NCBI GenBank assembly: GCA_025766275.1
Contig: JAFKAC010000046.1
Location: 62,001-126,000 of the forward strand
Length of the DNA: 64,000 nt
Source: Lactarius indigo
Lineage: Eukaryota; Basidiomycota; Agaricomycetes; Russulales; Russulaceae
Direction: 5' to 3'
This document shows, in pieces, positions 15,865 through 26,691 of this stretch. The translations under genes and the position numbers were made by a program. The notes beneath the pieces are model-generated. The model was not told where the DNA came from and ran no database searches. It saw only the letters and a program-made list of their open reading frames with translations. Each line of letters begins with the position of its first letter. The stretch's first letter is position 1.

Positions 15865-17354
15865 TTAAAAGGGTAGCGTAACGAGGCCCCTGAACACGGC
15901 GACGGCGAGCACAATAATAGGGACAGAGACGACCAACACTGGGCGGAAGATACGGCCCAAGTCGCGTGCCAAGCGCACCCAGTCCCCGATGGTACTGGCA
16001 AGGCTGCGAGGACGGCCGGTCCATCATCAGCGCCCCCGCGCGAAATGCTGAAAGCAAAGGGGGGGGGGCGTACCTGGTAGCGCGGCGGATACGCTTATCG
16101 AGCATATCGTATACACCCGCGCGCAGCGCCTCTTTCTCGACGCGGATCACGGGCCCGTCGTCCGGCAGTACCCATGGACAGCCGCTCGTCGCGAGGTCCG
16201 GGTCCGTCGCGGCGCGGAAGACCGCTCCTGCGATGCGCGGCACGGGCGTCAGCGGGATGCCGGCGAGCAGAACCTTCGTTGGGAGTTCGAGGATAGCCGT
16301 GTCTTCGCAGCGCAGGTCGGGTCAGCGCTCGGGGAGAAAGGAGAGAGAGCGGCACGGTATGTACCTGCGAACCAGGGGTGGATGGCGGCGATGCGGATGT
16401 TGTCGGGGGTTACGATCGGGTCTACCGCGCGCATCAGGCCCAGCACGCCGTGCTTCGAGGCGGCGTACTGCGGCGCTTTTGGTAGGCCCACCCAGGATGC
16501 TGCGGGTATGGTCGGCCGAATCCGTGTATGACGCGTCGGGTAACACGTACCCACTGAGCCTAAAAGGACAATCGCTTTCCACGAGTCGGGAGTGCGGTTG
16601 CGCTTCACGTAGTGCACCCCAAGGTGTACGGCTGTGGGTGGTCATTTCGACAACGGGAAAAGGAGACGACAGATATGCTACTTACTGTAGAAAACACCCG
16701 TTAGGTTGACGTCCAGGGTTGTGAGCTTCGGCGCGATAGGCTTGCCGTTCACGACCGTCAGTCTGCCGCTGCAGACCCCCTGCTCTTTTTCGGTGATACC
16801 TGCGTTAGGGATCTAGAAAGGGGTTCGAATGCGTTTGAAGCTCTGAAAAGCGGTAGCATAAGAGGGTACGGACCACAATGTCAATAGTACCATAGCGCTC
16901 GAACGCGAGCTCGAAGAGGGCGACCTGGTCATCCCAGTTGACCACGTTGCATTTGGTGGACGTAGCCTCGCTACAGGTAAGAAGGGCTGGACTCAGTTCC
17001 CGATGTCCCCCAAGTGAGGTAGCAGCTTGAATACGACTACCCACCCTCCATTCTTGGTAATGCTATTGACCACAGCCTCTGCTCCAGACACGTCCATGTC
17101 TCCAATCACCACTTTGGAGCTAAATGACGGTGTTTGACTGTGGAACATCATCCCATGAATTGCGCCACGTACCCATGCTTCGCAAACGCCAAAGCGACCT
17201 CCTTGCCAATACCATTCGCGCCACCTACGCGATATTACCATGTCTCGGCCTTGCATCAAGCCAGTGCGCGACACGTACCCGTCAGCACGACAACCTTTCC
17301 CTTTGCACGCTCCGCATACGCAAACAGTTCGTCGTCAGGAATGATGGTGGTCAT
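15865..17354 (-). CDS. Short-chain dehydrogenase/reductase with C-terminal membrane anchor
   Basis: Nine exons on the minus strand join to 333 residues: 17279-17354, 17173-17224, 17045-17119, 16874-16970, 16686-16812, 16551-16631, 16365-16499, 16074-16302, 15865-15994. Classical SDR signs are intact: the nucleotide-binding TGGANGIGK (25-33), a DMDV acid at the end of beta strand 2, PNAG (102-105), catalytic Ser168, and YAASK with Tyr181 and Lys185. It should be an NAD(P)H-dependent alcohol or ketone oxidoreductase; the acid after beta strand 2 favours NAD(H). The last exon adds a hydrophobic segment VLVVSVPIIVLAVAVF just before the end, so it is probably tail-anchored in a membrane. Substrate is unknown. 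It is transcribed divergently from NLR2. Confidence 0.88.
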
Positions 17355-18426
17355 GGTTGTCAAGTTGGGGGGTGAAAAGAAAAAAAGTAGGTTCGATTAC
17401 AGTAAAGAGCTCAATAATGAAAAAAAGATCCGAAACGTCTAGGCGAAAACGGCTCGGCAGGACTGCAAATAACGTTCACGCTATCACTGTACTTAGACGC
17501 CTGCGACGTGGGTGTACACGTGTGCACATGTTACAGTACTATACAGTACTGCACCTGCAAAGCCGTTCTAAATCCCTATCGCCGCGACTAGTAGAACAAC
17601 ACTTTTGTCGTAGAAGTCAGTTTCAAGGTTGGGTTTGCTACTCGCGAATGTAATTCAATGGGTTCACATCACCGTTATGAGGTACCCACTGCACACGGCA
17701 CGCACAGCAGCACGGCTCGGCGAATTGAAATGCCGGATGTTTGTTCGAGACAAATACTGTGCATCTCTGCCACCGCGACCATCTGGTTCTGTGCGAATCC
17801 CCGATGGCTGGTCCCAGACGAGTACGGCAGCCCTGAGTTCTTCCTTTCTCTAAAGCCGTGAGAGGACTATCGAGGTGTTGTTGATGAGGCCTATTTGTGG
17901 CACCGAGAACCTTACTGAGAGCTTTACAGGGCGACCTCTGTCGGGTCGACAAGCCCACGTACGTCACGGTTATTTAACTGCACCTGTTGTGCACTTCCTG
18001 TACAATATTTGTACCGTACTGTACTTGGGAGTCGGGAGATTCACGTTGATATGTGCGCAGCATACAACGATGCTGTGTCCTTACGGTAGACGCCTTACTA
18101 CATCCGCTCCGAATTGCCTACATATACCTTCGCAGTCCATGTTCAAAGACTTTCAAGACGTGTTCCCAGCCGCCCAACCTCGATTGAAATTAGTGACTGG
18201 CAAGCTTCAACCGACGCGAACTACTGTAATCCCGTATTACAATCAAGCGCTCAAACGGCGTCTATCTTCTTATCGTATCCAGTTATGCCACGGCGTTCGG
18301 TCAGTCAAGTGACCATTCGAATGAGGCTGTGCTCCCTGACAGTCGTCGTACCTCCTGTGATTGATTGCAACTGGCGGTCATCCTCGCTGAACGAGAACGC
18401 TACCAACCCTCTGTTTCTTCTCAACA
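17355..18426. other. Divergent intergenic region between SDR and NLR2
   Basis: About 1.07 kb between two divergently transcribed genes, so it should hold both promoters. Open stretches on both strands show no domain. It contains several near-palindromic TACAGTACTATACAGTACTG-like bases at about 17532-17551. No clear TATA box was chosen. Confidence 0.4.
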
Positions 18427-21400
18427 ATGTCCTCCCCCAACTATCAGTTGATTCTCAATGCCTTGGATAACTACGCTGAACAAACGGGGATTAATCTAAA
18501 GGACGACCCGTTCTCTGATGCAGTCAAGGGCTGTGACTCTCCCGGTGCTGTCCTCCAGCTACTTGAAGAGAACGTGAAGGCGTTCAAGGAATATCGTGAC
18601 AAAAATCGGAAATTCATCGATTGCCTTAGCCCGGTAGTGCAATTCGTTCACGCCTTCTCTGGAATTCTTGGCGAGGCAGCTGGGCTGGTGAGCTGCAAAC
18701 ACTCATTTTAATCTCTTTGATTGTTTACTCTTTCTCCATAAGGTTCCGTTCCAGCCTACAAAACTCATTTTTGTCGGCATCAATGTTCTCTTCGACGTGC
18801 GTGTTGTTCCCTTACTCCCTAGCTATGGTCCTCTGATATCCAACTACACCAGGCGGCCGGAGGTGTCAGCGCGAGCTACGATGCTCTCCTAGAACTCTTT
18901 GAATGCATCGGAAGCTTTCTAAGACGCCTGGAAATCTACTCCAAAATCTCTTTGAGCCCTTTGATGACGGATATAATCGTGAAGATGATGGTCGAGTTGG
19001 TTTCTGTCCTTGCGCTGGCGAAGAAACAAATCAAGCAGGGACGATTCAGTAAGTACATCCTTACAGTGTCATCAGCTACTACCGCTGAGCTGGTTTCAGA
19101 ACAATTCGCGAAGAAGCTCTTGGGGGACACCGAGATCGAAAGCATACTGCGGAGGTTGGACCGACTCACACAGGAAGAGGCCCGCATGATGGACGCCCAG
19201 GTCTTGGAAGTTGTTTATGGTCTTATGAATAACGTGAAAGTCGTCATGGACGGTGAGCAAAGCTCATTAGCCGATTTTGGACATCTGATCAGACTGTTGT
19301 CCGCATAGGCGGCGAGGCCTCGACCCGTGCGATCCGGAAGACCCTCGGTATGTTCAGACTATTCTGTGAATCGTACCCCTTCTCATGGATAAATCCTAGT
19401 TACTATGCAAGATGTGGTGAACGAAATAAACAAAATGAACCGTGAGTTGTTTCATCCACCGTACGTAGCCATAGAGATTTTACCGCCCCACAGGTGACCG
19501 TTTACAAGACAAATCCAGAAGCTGGCTTTCTCCCCCGGACCCATCCAAGAATCAGATCCTGGCGCGCAGAGATAATCGCGATGGATCCGCGGTGTGGTTT
19601 ACCCGAGGTACCACCTTCGAGAACTGGAACGCGACGGGTTGCCTTCTGTGGATACATGGTAAACGTATGTATTTCCCAGCACTTCCGGTAATTCCAGGTT
19701 ACCGATAGTAGTCCGTCACTTTAGCGGGATCAGGAAAGAGCATCTTATGGTAGGTCCCACGCCCACTCTCTTCTTTATTTTGTCAAATATCCTTTCAAAC
19801 AGTTCGACCGTTATTCAAGAAGCTAAAGCCATGTGCGATGCTGGATTGGCTTTGATCGCGTATTTCTACTTCGACTTCCGAGATACTGCGAAACAAGACA
19901 TCCGTGGCTTACTCACTTCCGTCATCACTCAGCTCAGCGCACAGTCCGACGCTTGCTATAATATCCTTTCTGACATGTACTCGACGCATTATTCCGGGTC
20001 TCAATTACCCGACGACGAAGCGCTTACCCAATGCCTGAAAGACATGCTCCGACTTCCAGATCAACCCCCAGTTTATCTCATCATGGACGCTGTCGACGAG
20101 TGTCCCGACTCCTCTGGGGTTGTATCTCCACGTGAACGGGTCCTTGACTTCATTGAAGACCTTGTCGGATCACGCCTTCCGAATCTTCGCCTCTGTGTCA
20201 CGAGTCGTCACGAGGCCGATATCCTAGATGCTCTCGAACCTTTAGCGTCTCATACTGTGTCCCTCCACGACGAGGACGGCCAAAAGCAGGATATAAACGA
20301 TTACATCAACGCGGTTGTCCAGTCGGACCGGAAGATGCGAAGGTGGAGAGCGCAGGACAGGCAATTGGTCATCGACGCACTCACTGAGAAGGCCGACGGC
20401 ATGTGAGTAACCATGATTACCGTATCCTAATAACTTTTCATTTGGACACAGGTTCCGATGGGTCTTTTGCCAACTGGAAGTCTTACGTCGTTGCTTTCCG
20501 GCGGCGATGCGGCGCGCTCTGGATGAGTTGCCCGAATCCTTGGATGAGACATACGAGCGCATCTTGCTAGCCATCGATAAGGAGAAACAAAAGTATGCCC
20601 GCCGACTCTTCCAGTGTCTCACTGTCTCCGTTCGCCCCCTTCGCGTCGAAGAACTCGCAGAGGTTCTTGCCGTTCAACTAGAAGCCGAACCAGGTGCGGA
20701 ATATGACGTAGATTGGCGTCCCGAAGATGCACAGCAAGCTGTTCTGTCTGCCTGTTCTAGCCTCATCACCGTAGTCAATGTGAACGGATCTTCTGTCGTT
20801 CAATTTGCGCATTTCTCTGTGAGGGAGTTCTTGACATCCGATCGCCTTCGCCTTTCCGCTGCGGGAGAGAGCCTTTCCCACTATCATGTCATCCTTCGTT
20901 CCGCGCACACCATCTTCGCGCGAGCTTGCCTCGTCGTCTTACTTAGTCTAGACGAGAGCATCGACAAGGGCGCAGTGGAAAAACGTCCTCTTGCTTTCTA
21001 CGCGGCCCGGCACTGGGTCGACCACGGCAAATTCGAGGGTGTGTCGCCGAGTATCCAGGATTTTATGGAGCGTCTCTTTGACCCGGACAAGCCATATTTT
21101 GCAACATGGGTCTGGATTCACGACTTTGACCGACTTTGGGAAGAACCTATGACAATGGCCCCAACGCAACCAAAGGCCTCACCATTATATTACGCCGCAC
21201 TCTGTGGCCTCCCCAGTGTTGTAGATCACCTCGTCGCTACCCGCTGTGGAGGTGTCAATGCTAAGGGAGGCAACTACGGGACACCGTTGAATGCTGCGTC
21301 CGCCAAGGGAGATGTTGACGTTTGTCTGGTGTTACTTCGTCATGGTGCGGATAAAAACACCCCAGACAGCAAGGGCCTCTGTCCACTACACTGGGCATCG

Positions 21401-23521
21401 CAAGGCGGTCATCGTGACACAGTGCAAGTATTACTCGAGCATCAAGTCGACGTTGACATCCGGACAGATGTGCAGCCCGTCACCCCATTGTCTTTCGCGA
21501 CGTTGTCCGGAAAGCCGGAGATTTGTCGACTACTACTGGAGTATGGCGCAGACCCAAATTTTCGAGACAAAAGTAATGCATCCCTGCTGCATGCGGCCTC
21601 GATCCTCGGTGATTTGGAAATCGTGAAATTGTTGCACGACGCCGGCGCATCCTTACATTCCCGCGACGGTAGTGGCTGTACTCCGCTAGCGCTTTCATCA
21701 CGACAAGAGCATCCTGAAATCGTGCACTTCCTACTTGAGCGTGGGGCAGATGTAGCATCCCGCGATGACGGTGAATCGACACCATTGCACTCGGCATCAA
21801 GTCTTGGGTATCTCAATATCGTACAAGATCTACTTGACCACGGCGCCGATGCGAATGTACAGGACATGCACCTTCGGACCCCATTGTATCTGGCGTCGGC
21901 TGGGGGATACCTCGAGATTGTTCAGCTGTTGGCGCGACATGGTGCAGCCCTGAACAAGGCGGACACATTCGGCGAATCACCACTTGATGTGGCTTTGCGC
22001 GAGGGGCACCTCGAAGTCGCCCGATTTTTAATTCAGAAAGGCGCAAATATGATGTTCAAGGATAAGGACGGCCAGACTCCGTTACACAATGCATGGCGAC
22101 TTGGGTATTTTGGCATCTTAGAGATGTTTCTTGCAGGTGGCGTAGACGTCGATGTATGGAATGCAGAAAAAAAGATTCCCTTGGACGTCTCGTCGGGCTA
22201 CGGAAAGCTTAAGCTTCTTTCCTTCCTAGAGGAGAGTGGAGCGGGTGTAGGTCCCCGCAACGCGAAAGGCTGTACGCCACTTCACACAGCTGCAGGAGAA
22301 GGCCATCTCAACATCGTGAAGCTTTTGCTCGATAATGGCGCGAATGTTCAAGAGCGGAATAGCAATCGCGACGATGCGTTGATGCTAGCGTCACGGGGTG
22401 GACACCTAGAGGTATCACGCGTTCTAATCGACCACGGGGCCGATGTGAATGCTGTCGACGACAGGGGCTGGAGTTCGCTACACTCCGCGTCATGGTTCGG
22501 TCATACAGATATCGCGCGGCTCCTACTCGACCATGGCGCGGATGTGAATGTTCAGGACACGGATCTTTGGGCCCCACTTCATCGCGCGTCAACACGTGGA
22601 CATCTCGATGTCGCGGAGTTACTGGTTGAACGCGGTGCTGACGTTGACAAGCAGACCAACCACCAAGAAACGCCCTTGGCCTGTGCATCCGGAGATGGGC
22701 AGCTAGAGCTCACTCGTTTCCTCATCCGTTGTTCCGCAAATGTGGGTTCAAGGGATAGCAAGGAGCGGACGCCGCTACATGCAGCGGCAGAGGAGGGGCA
22801 CCTAGACGTCGTGGAGTTGTTACTGGAGTCAGGCGCGGATATCAATGCGCGAGACTACAACGACGAATCACCTTTAGACCTTGCGTCTCTCCAGAACGAG
22901 CACGAAGTCGCCAGTTTTCTGGCCAACCGTATGGAATTGACACAACCTGAAGAGGCATCTCGGAATGAACGTTCAGATATCGTCAAGCCGTCTTCGTTCA
23001 GTAGACATACCGGAATCGGCGAAGATGGCGCCTATGAATGGGACGAGATGATCCTGCATACCGCATCCGAACACGGACGCTTGGACGTCATACAATCGTT
23101 ACTCGATCGCGGGGTGGATGTCAATACCCGAAACGCGAAACAGCAGACACCATTGCACGTGGCATCAAAAGCAGGAATATTGGAGGTTGCCCGCCTATTG
23201 ACCGACCGTGGCGCAGACGTGAGTTGTCGTAACCAGGGAGGCCGCACTGTGCTACACAACGCATCGGAATTCGGACACCTCGACATCGTTCGGTTGTTAC
23301 TCGATAATGGTGCCGATGTCGACGCAATGGATCGGAGTCACTCGACTCCATTGTTCTACGCATCGATGGAAGGTCTTTCCGAGATCGTGCAGTACTTGAT
23401 CGAACGAGGTGCCGACGTTAACACGCTTGGTGATATTGGCATGACACCATACCGAGCAGCTAGAATAGGTGGGCATCGTGACGTCCTACGATTGTTGTCG
23501 AAGCATGGTGCTCGTCGTTGA
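18427..23521 (+). CDS. NLR-like STAND protein with about 23 ankyrin repeats (NLR2)
   Basis: Ten exons join to 1536 residues: 18427-18687, 18743-18796, 18853-19048, 19100-19252, 19309-19347, 19400-19441, 19494-19664, 19725-19749, 19803-20402, 20452-23521. It has the same plan as NLR1: a diverged Goodbye-type domain (about 1-200), no heptad block (only VYGLMNNVKVVMDG), NACHT with Walker A GKPGSGKS (304-311), Walker B LIMDAVDEC and TSRHE, a helical region with FRWVFCQLE, then ankyrin repeats from about 756 to the end in one 3.07-kb exon. Repeats 1-18 are contiguous. A non-ankyrin linker of about 27 residues precedes the last five, which might be a cap. The intron positions match NLR1 and NLR3, so all three share descent. 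Role in ligand recognition is inferred from the family. Confidence 0.9.
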
Positions 23522-24074
23522 ACAAATAAAAGTGGATGCGCTCTCACTGGAAAGGTGGAAGATGGAACGGAGTGGGTTATGTGTATCTTGCCTATAGTAA
23601 TGTACATACGTGATTGTAAGCGACTCGATCATCTTGATGCCGATCTACTATCTGTGCTTGTGTCGCCGCTACTTCTGCCTAGGGATGTATTTTCAAGTTG
23701 GCGTTCTTTATGGATTTCAGCTTTTACTCTGCATTACGGTTACAATAATACGACTGTGTCCAAGATAGTATCGAGCGATTGTAGATGTGCAATTATGAGT
23801 ACTAGATACGAGTGCAGATAACCCCATATAAGCCGCGAATTTTTGGGCCTGTTTGGGATAACGTTGTCCGTCAGAGTACCGGTCCGGCCACTGTGATAGG
23901 CTGAAATCGGGCCGACATCGCCACAGCGCGTTCATCACGTGCTGGGAAAGTCGGAGATGCAATCAAGGCGCGTCCTGGTTCTGTTCTCTTCCAGTTCAGT
24001 CCTACAAGTTCAACTTTTTTTTTTGATCTCCACCGTCTTCTCAGCCTCTACCGCCCGCCAATCTCATTAACATC
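23522..24074. other. Intergenic between NLR2 and UBE2S
   Basis: It holds the NLR2 3' end and the UBE2S promoter. A CT-rich stretch and a T run at about 24015-24024 lie shortly before the UBE2S start, typical of basidiomycete promoters. No gene seen. Confidence 0.4.
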
Positions 24075-25171
24075 ATGGTAAGCAACTTTTGATTTGCACT
24101 TCCTCTCATCAATTGAACAACCCAAGTCTATTCCTTATGCCGCTATGCGTCGCCTCATGCGCGAGCTAAAAGAACTTAGGACGAGCCCCCCAGAGGGCAT
24201 TCGCGTCCAGATTAGTGAGGAGAGCGTGTTGGATGTCGTAGGGATCGTTGAGGGCCCAGGTGAGTCTCCTTGAGAGAAGTGTTCAACTGATAAACCGGTA
24301 TTCACCGGTTTCGCAGAGGGCACGCCATATCAAGGAGGATACTTTCGCGTGAAATTTGATTTCACAGAAGAATTTCCTGCGGCACCACCGAAATGTAAGG
24401 TCTCCGTGCCCCATATCTGGTGTCTGGCTCGGCTCATGTCATATCTCAGGTCGGTTCATCACCAAGATTTTCCATCCAAACGTCTCAGGCGCGGGGGAGA
24501 TCTGTGTGAACACGCTCAAAAAGGACTGGAAGTCGTCCTATGGCATCGGGCATATTCTCGTCACCATCAAGTGTCTCCTTATCTACCCGAATCCAGACTC
24601 AGCATTAGACGAAGAGGCAGGAAAGCTGCTACAAGAGAACTACGAGAGTTATTGCGAGCGCGCAAGACTCATCACGAGTGTGCACGCGACACCAAAGGTA
24701 TATCTCGTATTGCGATCGCGTTTAAATCTCCGCGAATTATAGATCTAAGTACCATTTTTTACCCAGGTTCCTCCGCCAGAATTTGCCGCGCAGACAACTC
24801 AAGATGAGGTGCCAGACGCGCCTGCATCTATTGTGGCTTCACTTCCTTCTGCGTCATCCCTGCCACCTCTATCGCCACCGGCGGTTTCACCGCAGAAAGG
24901 CGCCAACGCAATAGCAACCATCACGATTCCATTACAGCAGTCTGCATCGAACACGCTCTCCGTGTCATCGTCCTTAGCATCACTTGCGAAAGGAGGAGGC
25001 GAGAAGGAGACAGACCGTCACGTATCACCGGCCCCTCTAGGTACCTCAGACTCGAACGTCGCGCCAGTGATCGTTGGGTCTGTGGTGAGTTCCGCGAAAG
25101 CAGTCAAGCGTGGAGCGGCACCTGGTGTGACGGTAGGCGAGAAGCGCAAAAAGGCGCTCAAGCGGCTGTAA
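24075..25171 (+). CDS. UBE2S: UBE2S-type ubiquitin-conjugating enzyme E2
   Basis: Five exons join to 288 residues: 24075-24077 (only the ATG), 24127-24259, 24317-24394, 24450-24697, 24767-25171. The UBC fold covers about 1-150, with [20 protein letters not shown] holding the HPN motif and active-site Cys90, and [10 protein letters not shown], all characteristic of UBE2S. A low-complexity Ser/Pro/Ala tail follows (about 160-275), ending [10 protein letters not shown], close to the C-terminal LRRL peptide by which human UBE2S docks on the anaphase-promoting complex to extend Lys11-linked chains. So it probably acts with APC/C in mitotic exit. Its 3' end was copied downstream at about 30560-31550. 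The single-codon first exon rests on the ATG|GTAAGC junction. Confidence 0.9.
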
Positions 25172-26691
25172 ACTACCGTGACAACGTGGCTATAAGCCGC
25201 TCTGTTGTCGTGTCTCAGGTGAACAGGGATATGTTACGGCCAGTCCGCGGGTGGATGTGCATTCTATTCTATCATGTTGTTTTAACAGTACTCTTTCTAT
25301 GCAATCGTTTCAGCATTCGCCCCTCATTGATCTGTCTGATAAAGATGCTCATCATTCAAAGGTAAAAAGTAGAAGAGTAAAGAAGAGAACCATTGTCGAG
25401 CCGATTTGGCCGCCTTGGTCAATATTCAGAGGATTCTATTTATTCTGATCTTTCCAGACTTGGAACAACAGACGAACAATACTGTAAAGATTGCGCTCTT
25501 ATCCAGGCAGTTCGGCCGTTGTCGGCCGAACAAATATTCGGGACAACGTTCATCCCTTTGGAAGAGACTCATGATGCTGTATGTCCGGTGACCACGGCAC
25601 TACAGAGCGTCTGGTGGGAGTAAAATAAGGTGGTCGTTCGCCGCGGGAGTTTGACCCGGAGATTGCAGGAGACACGACCCAACAACCGAATCCCGAACTT
25701 AAATCATCTACAGTAATTACTGTCTTGATCGCTTTGGTCACAGGACTTAAGAAGAATCCACGGGCCGAGATGCTTTGCTTCTCGTAATTGATGCTAGGGT
25801 TTCTCTTGACAAAGGCCTCGTCACGACTACACGTTCGCACCCTGCCACCTTGTGACTGGCTGGTTCGACCCAATTCGTCCCGGCCATTTCGTTCCGGCGC
25901 CTCGTCGCGTCAACCTTGAACCCATGGCGTTTTCTATTCGACGTCTGACCAGATCTGACCATCTGTCATTTGCTTGATCGTTTGTACCGTAGTACAAAAG
26001 TTGGTTCTATTTCTCTCACCACTGAATAGAGATTGATTTCTTCGCTATAGATGAAACCGATTGCTATTGACACGCCGTCTCTTGTCCCACTCACAACAGT
26101 AACCTGCACACTCTAGCTCCCTCGCTTTTGTATTTCATTAGTGCGGCCCAAATAAAATGACGAAAGCAGGGCTACGTAAGTTAGTCGCAAGTTTAATTGC
26201 TGTACAATTTCAATTTGAACCGCATGCAACGTTCGCTTAACGGACTGACTATTACATTAGCGCCGATCGCGCAAGGCGCCACCATAGGATTCTTGGCGCC
26301 CGTGCGAGGAGAGACTCGGAGTCAGGATTTCGTGGGCTCTCACTGCAGGTGTACCGAGCGACAGCTTATGCTCGTCCTACTATATCGGCACGATGTAGCA
26401 CACATGCTGTCGGTATAGTGGTGGGTGTAGGGGCATGTGATGTCAGCCTAGCCAAAATGGTCATAGTACGTTACGAGTAGCTTCGCATGCTCCGCTCTCC
26501 GCACTTCCATGGTAAATCGATGACGTTCTTTTTCGTCTTTGTATGGACTCTTGGCCATAGTCGCCGGACGGCACGACGGTTCGCCGTGTAATTTGCGAGG
26601 CGATATAAGCCCCCGTGTTCACGTCTGGCTAAGATCCACGGCCCTTTCCCATTTTTTCCCTGGCCGGTGGTGCACCCATACCGTGAACCCT
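25172..26691. other. Intergenic upstream of beta-glucosidase 1
   Basis: About 1.5 kb with no gene. Much of it recurs between 30715 and 31779 (for example AGAAGAGTAAAGAAGAGAAC, and the block around TTGGCCATAGTCGCC), showing that the duplication that made beta-glucosidase 2 began in the UBE2S last exon and included this promoter. Confidence 0.6.
26604..26609 (+). promoter_or_regulatory. TATA box, beta-glucosidase 1
   Basis: TATAAG lies 88 bases upstream of the ATG at 26692. The paralogue at 31780 has TATAAA 87 bases upstream in homologous sequence, which supports it as a real core promoter element. Confidence 0.55.
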
